Shown in pieces: positions 1-6,740 of a stretch of 20,609 nt of DNA; within the stretch, counting starts at the first letter, position 1; each line of letters starts with the position of its first letter. The DNA is from Fibrobacterales bacterium (lineage in GTDB: Bacteria; Fibrobacterota; Fibrobacteria; Fibrobacterales; Fibrobacteraceae): positions 1 through 20,609 of the forward strand of contig BNUP01000028.1 of NCBI GenBank assembly GCA_025997455.1. Direction: 5' to 3'. The position numbers were made by a program, and so were the translations under genes. The notes under the pieces are model-generated. The model was not told where the DNA came from, did no database searches, and saw nothing but the letters and a program-made list of their open reading frames with translations.

Positions 1-153
1 GTAACCACTATTAACCTCCTAAGAGGTTGGTAGAGGTTACCAAGCGACATGGGCGAACTGCGTTTTTTATGCAAATTTGAGTAGTTCGCCGTCGTCTCTA
101 AAAACTCAAATCTGTGGAATTGTATTACGGAGAGAGTTTTAGAGGTTCTATAG
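1..153. repeat. 153-bp three-hairpin repeat, copy 1
   Basis: The unit holds three consecutive inverted repeats. Positions 1-40 form a near-perfect 40-bp palindrome (GTAACC...GGTTAC). Positions 45-94 pair CGAC+GGCGAACT with AGTTCGCC+GTCG around a loop of about 23 nt. Positions 96-144 pair CTCTAAAAACTC with GAGTTTTAGAG. A second copy follows at once. Because this copy begins at base 1, the array may extend left of the window. No coding potential is seen. It could be a MITE-like or REP-like element, or a structured RNA; the sequence does not say which. Confidence 0.9.
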
Positions 154-306
154 GTAACCACTATTAACCTCCTAAGAGGTTGGTAGAGGTTACCAAGCGA
201 CATGGGCGAACTGCGTTTTTTATGCAAATTTGAGTAGTTCGCCGTCGTCTCTAAAAACTCAAATCTGTGGAATTGTATTATGGAGAGAGTTTTTAGAGGT
301 TCTATA
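154..306. repeat. 153-bp three-hairpin repeat, copy 2
   Basis: Tandem copy of 1-153, almost identical. The visible differences are a C-to-T change in the third hairpin loop and one extra T in the last arm. The extra T makes that arm an exact 12-bp complement (CTCTAAAAACTC at 249-260 with GAGTTTTTAGAG at 287-298). It ends about 13 bp beyond the stop codon of the minus-strand gene at 319-1062, so the hairpins may also end that transcript. Hairpin 1 is 154-193 and hairpin 2 is 198-247. Confidence 0.9.
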
Positions 307-318
307 TTGTGATGAGGG

Positions 319-1062
319 TTACTCCCAATAACCCGTGATAAGTATTTCGGGAGTTGAGTTGGGAAATGTTTTGCTCTCAAATGAAACGATTTGGCGAATG
401 CTTTTCTGATTATTTTTCGGGAGTTGCAATTTTTTAACCGATAAGTTAATTTTTGTGGCAGGCGTGGTTTTTGTATCAGGTATGTTTTTTGTAGCAGGCA
501 CGGCAACGGAGGGTTTTGTTGCTGTTGAAATTTCCTTTATATTTTCAAAATCGCTTGTGTCTATTTTTACCTCCGTAAATTCTGCGGTAAATTCTTGACT
601 GCTGTTTGAGGCGAGTTTTAAGTTTATAGGTTTGCCTTGTGCGTTCCAAGCGTAGAGAACCCAATTCTTTTTATTGCCTTGTTTGTAAAATCCCAAGTCT
701 AAAATTCTTTCGCTGAAAATTATGGGATTTTCTACCGAGCCGCTAACTTGTGCTACAAACGGCTTTCCATCGGTTGCAATTAAAATTATATTGTGCGTGA
801 AATCGCCTTCCATATATGCAGTGCTGAGTGTGAATTTTATAGTGAACTTTTCATTTGGCGAAATCTTTTTTGGAAATTGAAAGTTATCTCCGCCTGTCAT
901 TTGGTCTATTACTGTTTCCACTTCTATTGCTTGATTAAATGTATTTTGCCCGCTTATGCTGACTTCTTTTTTTATACCCTGTTGAAGTAAGCCGAGATTA
1001 ACGGGTGCAAAGGAAATGTCTGCAAAAGCAAGGGAAAACGACAAAAGGAGCAGGAGTGGCAT
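319..1062 (-). CDS. Exported DUF1573-like Ig-fold protein
   Basis: The chosen start gives 247 aa beginning MPLLLLLSFSLAFA, a short signal peptide with a likely cut before DISFAPVNLG. The open frame extends further upstream, but that part only translates purine/pyrimidine-rich intergenic DNA. Two similar segments begin ISFAPVNLGLLQQG and IIFSERILDLGFYKQG. The 'F....lGl..qG....' pattern followed by beta-strand-rich sequence resembles DUF1573/ASPM-type Ig-like repeats of Bacteroidetes and relatives. A Thr/Pro/Lys-rich linker follows, then a final strand segment ending ITGYWE. It is probably periplasmic or on the surface, with no enzymatic motif. The start has no Shine-Dalgarno sequence but has TACCTT six nt upstream. 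It diverges from the nuclease gene at 1216 and its 3' end faces the hairpin repeats. Confidence 0.6.
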   Translation of the reverse strand: MPLLLLLSFSLAFADISFAPVNLGLLQQGIKKEVSISGQNTFNQAIEVETVIDQMTGGDNFQFPKKISPNEKFTIKFTLSTAYMEGDFTHNIILIATDGKPFVAQVSGSVENPIIFSERILDLGFYKQGNKKNWVLYAWNAQGKPINLKLASNSSQEFTAEFTEVKIDTSDFENIKEISTATKPSVAVPATKNIPDTKTTPATKINLSVKKLQLPKNNQKSIRQIVSFESKTFPNSTPEILITGYWE

Positions 1063-1068
1063 TGTGAG

Positions 1069-1074
1069 AAGGTA
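1069..1074 (-). promoter_or_regulatory. Putative -10 element TACCTT, leaderless start
   Basis: On the minus strand TACCTT lies 6 nt before the ATG at 1062. The same TAC(A/C)TT with 6-7 nt spacing precedes five other genes in the window, and no Shine-Dalgarno sequence is present. The assignment as -10 element is an inference. Confidence 0.45.
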
Positions 1075-1132
1075 GTTAATTTTAGAGTAGAGAGTAGAGA
1101 GAAGAGAGTAAAGTGTAAAGTGGGGTGTGGGG

Positions 1133-1166
1133 TGTGGAGAACTCCTGCACTGCCGAGTTCTCCACA
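1133..1166. repeat. 12-bp inverted repeat between divergent genes
   Basis: TGTGGAGAACTC (1133-1144) and GAGTTCTCCACA (1155-1166) are perfect complements around a 10-nt loop. It sits in the divergent spacer between 1062 and 1216. A half-copy of the right arm (CCGAGTTCTCCACA) recurs in the serS leader near 11440-11453, so it belongs to a dispersed repeat family rather than being a site unique to this pair. Confidence 0.6.
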
Positions 1167-1202
1167 ACTTTCAACTTTTCACTTTACACGATCAACTTTT
1201 TC

Positions 1203-1208
1203 TACATT
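1203..1208 (+). promoter_or_regulatory. Putative -10 element TACATT, leaderless start
   Basis: TACATT lies 7 nt before the ATG at 1216, and no Shine-Dalgarno sequence is present. It matches the TAC(A/C)TT-N7-ATG arrangement seen before several genes here. Confidence 0.45.
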
Positions 1209-1215
1209 ATCCTCA

Positions 1216-2094
1216 ATGCCCGCAAAATCTAAAAAAACGCAAACCAAAACTCCCACCCCTGCACTACTACCGCCCAAGGTCGATGTTGTGTTCAAAATGC
1301 TGTTCGGAGACAAACGAAATGTAAATATTCTTAAAGATTTTTTGGAGGCTGTTCTGCATTTAGAACCAAATGCGTTAAAAACAATAATTCTTAGAGACCC
1401 TTATTTGAAAAAGGAATATATAGAAGACAAACTTAGTATTCTCGATGTAAAAGCAGAACTCTTGGATGGTAAAATTGTGGATATTGAAATTCAAGTAAAA
1501 AACATCCCAGAAATGCGTTCCCGTGTCACCTACTACAATGCATCTATGATAACGGAACAGATAGGCGAAGGCGGTAAGTATATGGATATAAAGCCCGCGA
1601 TTTCAATAATCATAACAAATTATCCGTTTATTACCGAGTCCAAAAAATGCCACACCATATTTCAAATGTTAGAAAAAACAGAACGGTTTCAATTTAACGA
1701 TTTGCAAGAAATTAATGTATTGGATTTGACCAAGATAGCCGCAGAAAAAGATGAAGTTCTTTTTGATTGGCTCGAATTTATAAAAGCAGAAAAGGAGAAA
1801 GACCTTATGGCAGTAGCAACCCGTCGTCCCGCGATAAAACAGGCTCTCAACAGTTTGCGGCAAATCAGCGCCGACAAGAAAAATCGAGCGATTTACGAGA
1901 GTCGTCTAAAAGGTCAGCGAGACCTATGGAGCATAGAAGATGCCGCTGAGGCACGAGGTGAGGCTCGTGGCAGGTTAGAGGGTGAGGCTCGCGCCAAACA
2001 AGAAAGTGCTGTAATAATTGCAGAAAAAGACAATACTCTTGCCGAACAAGCGAGGCGTATCGCGGAGTTAGAGCGTCTATTGAGCAGAAAGTAA
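1216..2094 (+). CDS. Rpn/PDDEXK_2-family nuclease ('PD-(D/E)XK nuclease family transposase')
   Basis: 292 aa. After a Lys/Pro-rich N-terminal tail comes the typical family opening (PKVDVVFKMLFGD.RN...LKDFLEAVL). The nuclease core follows, with D77 in ILDVKA and E91/Q93 in VDIEIQVKN, a D...ExQ form of the PD-(D/E)XK site. Next is the conserved RVTYYNASMITEQIGEGGKY stretch. The C-terminal 60 residues are a charged coiled coil with EARGEARG repeats, as is usual in this family. These proteins are called transposases but are better understood as Rpn-like recombination-promoting endonucleases; the target is unknown. The ATG at 1216 is preferred over the upstream in-frame extension, which only translates repeat DNA. 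A related fragment lies at the right edge of the window (20478-20609, minus strand), so the family is multicopy. Confidence 0.85.
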   Translation: MPAKSKKTQTKTPTPALLPPKVDVVFKMLFGDKRNVNILKDFLEAVLHLEPNALKTIILRDPYLKKEYIEDKLSILDVKAELLDGKIVDIEIQVKNIPEMRSRVTYYNASMITEQIGEGGKYMDIKPAISIIITNYPFITESKKCHTIFQMLEKTERFQFNDLQEINVLDLTKIAAEKDEVLFDWLEFIKAEKEKDLMAVATRRPAIKQALNSLRQISADKKNRAIYESRLKGQRDLWSIEDAAEARGEARGRLEGEARAKQESAVIIAEKDNTLAEQARRIAELERLLSRK

Positions 2095-2124
2095 AAATTG
2101 CAAATGCATTTCACAAAAAATCAT

Positions 2125-2153
2125 TTGACAACTCTTAAAAAAATTTCTAAATT
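2125..2153 (+). promoter_or_regulatory. Strong sigma70-type promoter TTGACA-17-TAAATT
   Basis: TTGACA at 2125-2130 and TAAATT at 2148-2153 are separated by exactly 17 bp. The next ATG (2163) begins 9 nt after the -10 box, so the transcript would start at or just before that codon. This is the only place in the window with a textbook -35 box, and it supports 2163 as a real translation start for the interrupted thioredoxin-like gene. Confidence 0.6.
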
Positions 2154-2162
2154 TACCCTGCT

Positions 2163-2300
2163 ATGGGTTACGATGCCAAACACTCCCTGCACGCTATGGA
2201 TACCTACGGGTTGCAGGTCGGCTTTATTTCGCAATATAATACTGAACATTTGAACAGTACCCCCCCCCTCCCCCCCCCGCAAAAAGTGTGCCAGAAATAG
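2163..2300 (+). other. Short 45-codon ORF, probable 5' part of the thioredoxin-like gene
   Basis: It starts with ATG just after the TTGACA/TAAATT promoter and encodes MGYDAKHSLHAMDTYGLQV..., then enters a C9-T-C9 tract (2260-2278) and stops at TAG 2298-2300. Removing one C, or adding two, joins this frame without a stop to the thioredoxin-like frame at 2395-2808, giving one protein of about 214 aa. The N-terminal part is not recognised and has no clear signal peptide. Confidence 0.45.
2260..2278 (+). repeat. Poly-C tract C9-T-C9, possible slippage switch
   Basis: Nine C, one T, then nine C, inside the 5' part of an open frame. In the length given, the frame ends 22 nt later. With one C fewer it continues into the thioredoxin-like domain. 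Tracts of this kind are classic slipped-strand phase-variation sites, but they are also prone to sequencing error. Confidence 0.6.
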
Positions 2301-2324
2301 CCTAAAAGCACAAAAATTATTCAA

Positions 2325-2345
2325 TATAGTAGGCTCCGAAGAACT
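2325..2345 (+). repeat. Single arm of a dispersed palindrome
   Basis: The 21-nt segment TATAGTAGGCTCCGAAGAAC+T differs at only two positions from the left arm (19512-19532) and one position from the complement of the right arm (19561-19581) of an inverted repeat inside the EAL gene. Here no second arm is found nearby. In frame it encodes IVGSEEL. Confidence 0.45.
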
Positions 2346-2394
2346 CGTAAAACTTCCGCGGAAACTCCAAAATGAACTGCCCTGGTTTGCTGTT

Positions 2395-2808
2395 GTGTCA
2401 GAAGATGAAAACGATTCTTATAATGGAGTTTTTAATTTGAATAGTCTAAAAGAATCCGTTAAAAGCAATACCAAGCGGATTGTTTTTTCTCTCTTTGCCA
2501 CAAATTGCATTTCGTGCAGAAATGAATTTCAAATACTTCGCAACCGCACTGCTGACCTTAATGAAAATGGAGTGCAAGTTTATTTGGTGGATGTTGGCGA
2601 AAATGATTATGAAAAGGTAAAAAAGTTTGCAGAGCAATATGCAGGTAAAAAATTTCCGCTTTATTTTGACCGTTATGGAAATATATTGCAGTATTTTGGA
2701 TTAGACGAAGTGTTGCCTAAAATGATTGTTTTGGATTCAAATTTGAAACCGCTCAAAATTTTAATTGGTGAAGCAGGAAACGATTTTCCGGAGATTTTAT
2801 GGAAATGA
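2395..2808 (+). CDS. Thioredoxin-like (TlpA/AhpC-TSA type) protein, 5' end uncertain
   Basis: The downstream 137 codons hold a thioredoxin fold: VFSLFATNCISCRNEF carries the CxxC redox motif (CISC) after a beta strand. It is followed by VYLVDVGENDYEKVKKFAEQY and a FPLYFDRYGNILQYFGLDEVLPKMIVLD stretch that includes the cis-Pro region. TlpA-like proteins reduce or oxidise disulfides, usually in the periplasm. The GTG at 2395 has no Shine-Dalgarno sequence and is probably not the true start. The frame stays open back to 2254 with no good start codon, which points to translation from ATG 2163 across the poly-C tract. A gap of 76 bp separates it from the beta-helix gene. Function in this organism is unknown. 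Confidence 0.65.
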   Translation: MSEDENDSYNGVFNLNSLKESVKSNTKRIVFSLFATNCISCRNEFQILRNRTADLNENGVQVYLVDVGENDYEKVKKFAEQYAGKKFPLYFDRYGNILQYFGLDEVLPKMIVLDSNLKPLKILIGEAGNDFPEILWK

Positions 2809-2884
2809 TTTTAATTAAAGATTATGCTATAGGTGTCATTATGATGCCGAAAGCGAGGAAATCAAGAAATAAGGAGAATGGAAG

Positions 2885-3982
2885 ATGAATAAAATTTTTT
2901 GCACAATATTGCTCATAACCATTCCTTCTGTGCAAGCCCAAAAAAGTGTGCCGGTACCGGTTCCTGCTCAGAGTGTTTCTAAAGTTCCAATTACTTCGCA
3001 ACCAGCCAAAGTTCCTATTGAGGAAAATTTTACTGAAGATACTTCTTCAATTGAAGGCATAAGAGTTCCGGGTAAAACGCTCGCTGAGAAATTAGCATGG
3101 TTGCAGAGAAGGGCAGATAGCCATAACACATATATTCTTGAAGCAACTGCTAACGAAAATATTGCTCCTCATATATTTGAATACAAAGGTGCAATAAACA
3201 TTACAGTAATACTCAAAGGCGATGCTAAAAATAGAACTATTCGCCTTACATCCAACGGAACAATGTTCTCTGTTAGAAGAGATGTTACTTTTATCTTAGA
3301 TAATAATATCACACTTCTGGGGCATAGGCGTGAAGTCGGCTCAATGATTCACATAAGTAATGGTGGAGCGTTTGTAATGAATAGCGGTTCTGCAGTCACG
3401 GGCAATGCAGAAACCAATTCTAATACTTTCGGTGCCGGAATTTATATAGAAAATGGTGGATTTTTTACTATGAACGGAGGAGTCATATCAGATAATACTA
3501 CCGGTAACAAAGGAGGTGGAGTTTATGTTGACGGAACTTTTACTATGAACGGTGGAACTATATCCGGTAATGCCGCTACTTCTGGCGGAGGAGTTTATGT
3601 TGCGGGAACATTTACTATGAATAACGGAACAATTATAGACAATGAGGCTTTTCGTGGCGGAGGAGTGTACAACCAATACGGTGGAAATAGTGTAAGTTTT
3701 AATATGTTAGACGGATATATTGCAGGTAACACAGCCAAAGAATATGGCGGCGGCGTGTATGTGTATGGTGAATGGGGTGCATTTACCAAAAAGAAAGGAA
3801 TTATCACAGGTTATAACAACGATGAAGATAACGGCAATGTTGTAAAAGATGCGGAAGGTATATTGGCTCGCAGAGGGCACGCCGTGTATATCGATGAAAA
3901 AAGACATAAAGAAAGCACTATTGATTCAGATTTAAAATTAGACTCCAGAAAAAATGGTGCAGAAGGCGGATGGGATTTATAA
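2885..3982 (+). CDS. Secreted Pmp-like parallel beta-helix protein
   Basis: 365 aa with an N-terminal signal peptide (MNKIFCTILLITIPSVQAQ) and a clear Shine-Dalgarno sequence, AAGGAG, ahead of the ATG. A Val/Pro/Lys-rich linker follows. From about residue 150 to 300 there are repeats of the type GGGVYV.GTFTMNGGTISGN.A, the hallmark of right-handed beta-helix proteins such as chlamydial Pmp-like and other adhesin-like surface proteins. No autotransporter barrel is present and the C-terminus is a short charged tail (KNGAEGGWDL), so it is exported without its own translocator, or anchored by something outside this window. No catalytic residues are recognised. It may share a transcript with the thioredoxin-like gene. 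A 106-bp spacer separates it from the ankyrin operon. Confidence 0.7.
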   Translation: MNKIFCTILLITIPSVQAQKSVPVPVPAQSVSKVPITSQPAKVPIEENFTEDTSSIEGIRVPGKTLAEKLAWLQRRADSHNTYILEATANENIAPHIFEYKGAINITVILKGDAKNRTIRLTSNGTMFSVRRDVTFILDNNITLLGHRREVGSMIHISNGGAFVMNSGSAVTGNAETNSNTFGAGIYIENGGFFTMNGGVISDNTTGNKGGGVYVDGTFTMNGGTISGNAATSGGGVYVAGTFTMNNGTIIDNEAFRGGGVYNQYGGNSVSFNMLDGYIAGNTAKEYGGGVYVYGEWGAFTKKKGIITGYNNDEDNGNVVKDAEGILARRGHAVYIDEKRHKESTIDSDLKLDSRKNGAEGGWDL

Positions 3983-4035
3983 AATTAAAAAAATAGTTTT
4001 TAGAGTAACGGAACCGCTCTAATTATTACCCTTTT

Positions 4036-4048
4036 TTGCACGGTGCAA
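4036..4048. promoter_or_regulatory. Small palindrome upstream of the ankyrin operon
   Basis: TTGCAC-G-GTGCAA is a 6-bp inverted repeat with a one-base centre, 40 bp before the first gene of the operon. It has the size and position of an operator for a small dimeric regulator, but no regulator gene is seen nearby. Confidence 0.25.
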
Positions 4049-4088
4049 GAGAGAATGTTAAACAAGGTTTCAATTGGAGAAAGGGAAG

Positions 4089-5075
4089 ATGAATGGAGTT
4101 AATGTGAGTGGAGTTGATGATTGGATTAAATCCAAAATGGATTTGCTTGGGATTGCACCCGAAAAACTTTCGGAATATATTTTTCCGCTTACGACTTTGG
4201 CTATGACGGAAAAGCGCATTGATGTTCTGTCTTGTATTTTGGGCGGGAATGATGTTCCAAGCAAAGAGGTATTAAATACTGTTATGGGAGAGGATGGAAC
4301 GGTGTTGCATTCCGCAGCCCTTGTCGGACACATTGAAGTAATGGAATGGTTAATAGATAAAAGAGCGGAAGTGGAAGCAAGAAATGGCAGAGGACAAACT
4401 CCATTATTTAGTCTTGTTAGTGCCGGGCATATCAATGCTATAAAATGGCTTGTAAACGAAAAATCGGCAGATGTAAATGCAAGAGATAGTAAAGGTCGCC
4501 CGGCTATATCTCTTGCACCTTTTTCTGAAAAACCTCAACAAGTTGTAGAAACTTTAAAGGAATTAGGTGCAGATGTAAATGCAAAAGGTAATGAAGGCGA
4601 TACTCCTATGTTTTATGCCATTATGAAAGATAACCCAGAATGCATAAAAACCTTATATAAATTGGGAGCAGATTTAAAAGACTCTAAAGGCAATAATTTC
4701 ATATTTATGGCTTCAATGAATGGAAATATAAAAAGCATAGAATGTTTGATAAAAGATTTAGGTGTTGATGTGGAATCAAAAAATAACGATGGAGCAACAC
4801 CTTTAATAATGTCGATTTTTACAGGACAAATAGAGAGTATAAAATGCTTGATAAATTTAGGTGCAAATGTAAATACCGGACTAAATGGTCTTGCTCCTAT
4901 GTTTTTTGCAATAGTGCAGGGAAATGTAGAGTGTATGGAATGCTTAAAGAAATTTGGTGCCAAATTAGACATTAAAATAACCAAAAATGGAAAGGATATG
5001 TCTTTGTTGGATGTTGCCATTGAAAATTGCCAAACAGGAGCAGTGGAATGGTTACGGGCTAATGGAGTTAAATAA
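4089..5075 (+). CDS. Ankyrin-repeat protein, first gene of the four-gene operon
   Basis: 328 aa, no signal peptide, so probably cytoplasmic. The ATG at 4089 is preferred because GGAGA at 4076-4080 lies about 8 nt upstream; an in-frame TTG at 4074 would overlap that site. An N-terminal helical segment of about 65 residues is followed by about seven ankyrin repeats, for example DGTVLHSAALVGHIEVMEWLID, GRGQTPLFSLVSAGHINAIKWLV and GDTPMFYAIMKDNPECIKTLYKLGADL. Such repeats mediate protein binding. The stop codon overlaps the next start by one base (TAATG), which implies translational coupling with the Lgt-like gene. By position it could be a scaffold, a substrate adaptor or an immunity-type partner of the membrane complex. 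This is inference only. Confidence 0.75.
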   Translation: MNGVNVSGVDDWIKSKMDLLGIAPEKLSEYIFPLTTLAMTEKRIDVLSCILGGNDVPSKEVLNTVMGEDGTVLHSAALVGHIEVMEWLIDKRAEVEARNGRGQTPLFSLVSAGHINAIKWLVNEKSADVNARDSKGRPAISLAPFSEKPQQVVETLKELGADVNAKGNEGDTPMFYAIMKDNPECIKTLYKLGADLKDSKGNNFIFMASMNGNIKSIECLIKDLGVDVESKNNDGATPLIMSIFTGQIESIKCLINLGANVNTGLNGLAPMFFAIVQGNVECMECLKKFGAKLDIKITKNGKDMSLLDVAIENCQTGAVEWLRANGVK

Positions 5076-5848
5076 TGCAATACGATGCAACTACAACCAG
5101 ATTTTTTGACATTCCGCCTTATATATTTTTTGCGATTATAGGCGTTGTTGTTGCATCTTCTATTTTTATGTTTTTGTTGTTAAAATATAATTATAATATT
5201 CCTCAATATACAAAAACATTTTTCTTTAGCGGAATTGGCTTACTTGTAGGAGCAAAATTGTTTGGTTGTTTTACCGGTTTGTATTATGCTCTTGCTCACA
5301 ATGAACCCATAAATTTAGAAACTTTTATAAATACTGGCATAGTTTTTTATGGTGGAATGATCGGTTTTGTAATATCTTTTATGTTAATTTGCAAATATAA
5401 AAACAAAAAAATTGATTATGGTGTTTTGGATTTAGTTGCCGTTTGCATTCCTCTGTTTCATATTTTTGGGCGCTTGGGTTGTTTTTTTGCAGGATGCTGT
5501 TTTGGAATAGAAAATCATTCTGAATTTTCCGTATTATACACAACACATGTAAAAGAGGAAGTTATAACTCTTTCAAGGTTACCTATTCAATTAATTGAAT
5601 CTGGAATGAATTTGTTAATATTTGCAGTTTTAATAACTTTATTATTTAAACAAAAATTCAAAGAGCATTTGTTGTTAGTTTATTTGGTTGTTTATGCAAT
5701 AATGAGAATTATTTTAGAATTTTTTAGAGGTGATGAAATGCGCGGTGTTTGGAATGGAGTTTCGTTTAGCCAAGTTGTGAGTGTAGCACTTTTGCTTGGT
5801 TGCGTTGTGTTTGTGGTTAATAAAGTAATTAAAGGAGAGAAAATATGA
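5075..5848 (+). CDS. Lgt-like (prolipoprotein diacylglyceryl transferase family) membrane protein
   Basis: 257 aa with about seven hydrophobic segments. Family features are GIVFYGGMIG, then HIFGRLGCFFAGCCFG (R133 in GRLG), the PIQLIES segment, and Y-IMRIILEFFRGDEMRGV near the C-terminus. Lgt transfers diacylglycerol from phosphatidylglycerol to lipobox cysteines. Here the usual GRxGNF is GRLGCF, with a Cys-rich GCFFAGCC motif (C136, C141, C142), so it belongs to a divergent branch and may not be the housekeeping enzyme. It overlaps the preceding gene by 1 bp and the following one by 4 bp (ATGA), so it belongs to the operon by design. Its place beside an FtsK-type motor suggests it modifies or binds a lipid-linked partner of that complex; its substrate cannot be read from the sequence. 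Confidence 0.75.
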   Translation: MQYDATTTRFFDIPPYIFFAIIGVVVASSIFMFLLLKYNYNIPQYTKTFFFSGIGLLVGAKLFGCFTGLYYALAHNEPINLETFINTGIVFYGGMIGFVISFMLICKYKNKKIDYGVLDLVAVCIPLFHIFGRLGCFFAGCCFGIENHSEFSVLYTTHVKEEVITLSRLPIQLIESGMNLLIFAVLITLLFKQKFKEHLLLVYLVVYAIMRIILEFFRGDEMRGVWNGVSFSQVVSVALLLGCVVFVVNKVIKGEKI

Positions 5849-6726
5849 AATTTGTTGTTAGTTTTTTTAGCGGACTTGGAATTGGCGCATTGCTTGGACC
5901 TGCTGTATACATATTAGCAGTCGTATTTGAATTTCTTGCTTGTTTTATCACTTGTCAAAATGCTTCAACTTTTTTTAGTTTATGCAATTGTCTACATGCA
6001 CGGGGTGATAAATATGCAGTTCCACAAGAGTTTTGGACAAGTTCAACTTTTATGAGTATTTTAATATTTTGTACAATAGCAGGAGCAATTATTGGTGCAG
6101 TTTGTGGTATGGTTATGCAAATACAAACTAACGAAAAAGTAAGAGAGGAAAATGAACAAAATATGAAAGAGGCTGCAGAGCGAGATATCGAGAAAAAACG
6201 CAAAGCCGATTTAGAACAGAGACAAGAAAATGCCAATCAATTTAAATATAACGCAAATGTAATGATAAATGAATGTAGAGAAAATAGCAAAAATTGCAAT
6301 GATACTATAAATTCATTTAGTTTTACACCGGAAGAAGTGATTTTATTTCAGAGCGATCTGTGGCTTGCAATTCATAAAAGCATTGTAGTAAAGCCAAAAG
6401 AGTTACAAGAAAGTATAGATAAATTGGAATATATTGAATGGAAAATTCGAGAACATTTCATTGACTGCATTGATATTACAAAAGGATATAAGGATATTCT
6501 TGAAGATATAATTTCAAAGTCGCAGAAAATAGGTGAAGGAAAATCAGAATTGTCTCAAAATGAAAAAATGGAATATGAAGATGAATTGCGGAAACTTCTT
6601 TCTGTGAGTAAAAGTAAATATGAAGAATTAAACAAAGTTATATCCGATAATCCAATATTTAGCGAGTATAAAAATTTAATGCAAGAGCAAAAAGAACTCG
6701 CCTCATCAATTCAACAAAAACTTTAA
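5845..6726 (+). CDS. Two-TM membrane protein with a cytoplasmic coiled coil
   Basis: 293 aa; family not recognised. Residues 1-35 contain a glycine-rich TM segment (FFSGLGIGALLGPAVYILAVVFEFLACF). A short loop with several Cys (CQNASTFFSLCNCLHARGDKY) follows, then a second TM near residues 68-92 (TFMSILIFCTIAGAIIGAVCGMVM). The remaining 200 residues are hydrophilic and strongly helical, starting with a Glu/Lys/Arg-rich coiled coil (KVREENEQNMKEAAERDIEKKRKADLE). By the positive-inside rule the long domain is probably cytoplasmic. It overlaps the Lgt-like gene by 4 bp and ends 14 bp before the FtsK-like gene. The topology suits a membrane anchor for the next gene's ATPase, which also begins with coiled coils. 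Confidence 0.65.
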   Translation: MKFVVSFFSGLGIGALLGPAVYILAVVFEFLACFITCQNASTFFSLCNCLHARGDKYAVPQEFWTSSTFMSILIFCTIAGAIIGAVCGMVMQIQTNEKVREENEQNMKEAAERDIEKKRKADLEQRQENANQFKYNANVMINECRENSKNCNDTINSFSFTPEEVILFQSDLWLAIHKSIVVKPKELQESIDKLEYIEWKIREHFIDCIDITKGYKDILEDIISKSQKIGEGKSELSQNEKMEYEDELRKLLSVSKSKYEELNKVISDNPIFSEYKNLMQEQKELASSIQQKL

Positions 6727-6740
6727 AAGGAAGGTGATAT

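Noticed and set aside
1..306. CRISPR array
   Set aside because: There are only two 153-bp copies with no spacers between them, and every part is palindromic. This is a tandem structured repeat.
793..990. Open frame on the plus strand inside the DUF1573-like gene
   Set aside because: It lies antisense to a gene with a signal peptide and family resemblance, has no Shine-Dalgarno sequence or TAC(A/C)TT motif, and its translation has no recognisable character.
2336..2358. Small palindrome TTCCGCGGAA as a regulatory site
   Set aside because: It lies within the open frame leading to the thioredoxin-like domain and occurs once; a 10-bp palindrome alone is weak evidence.
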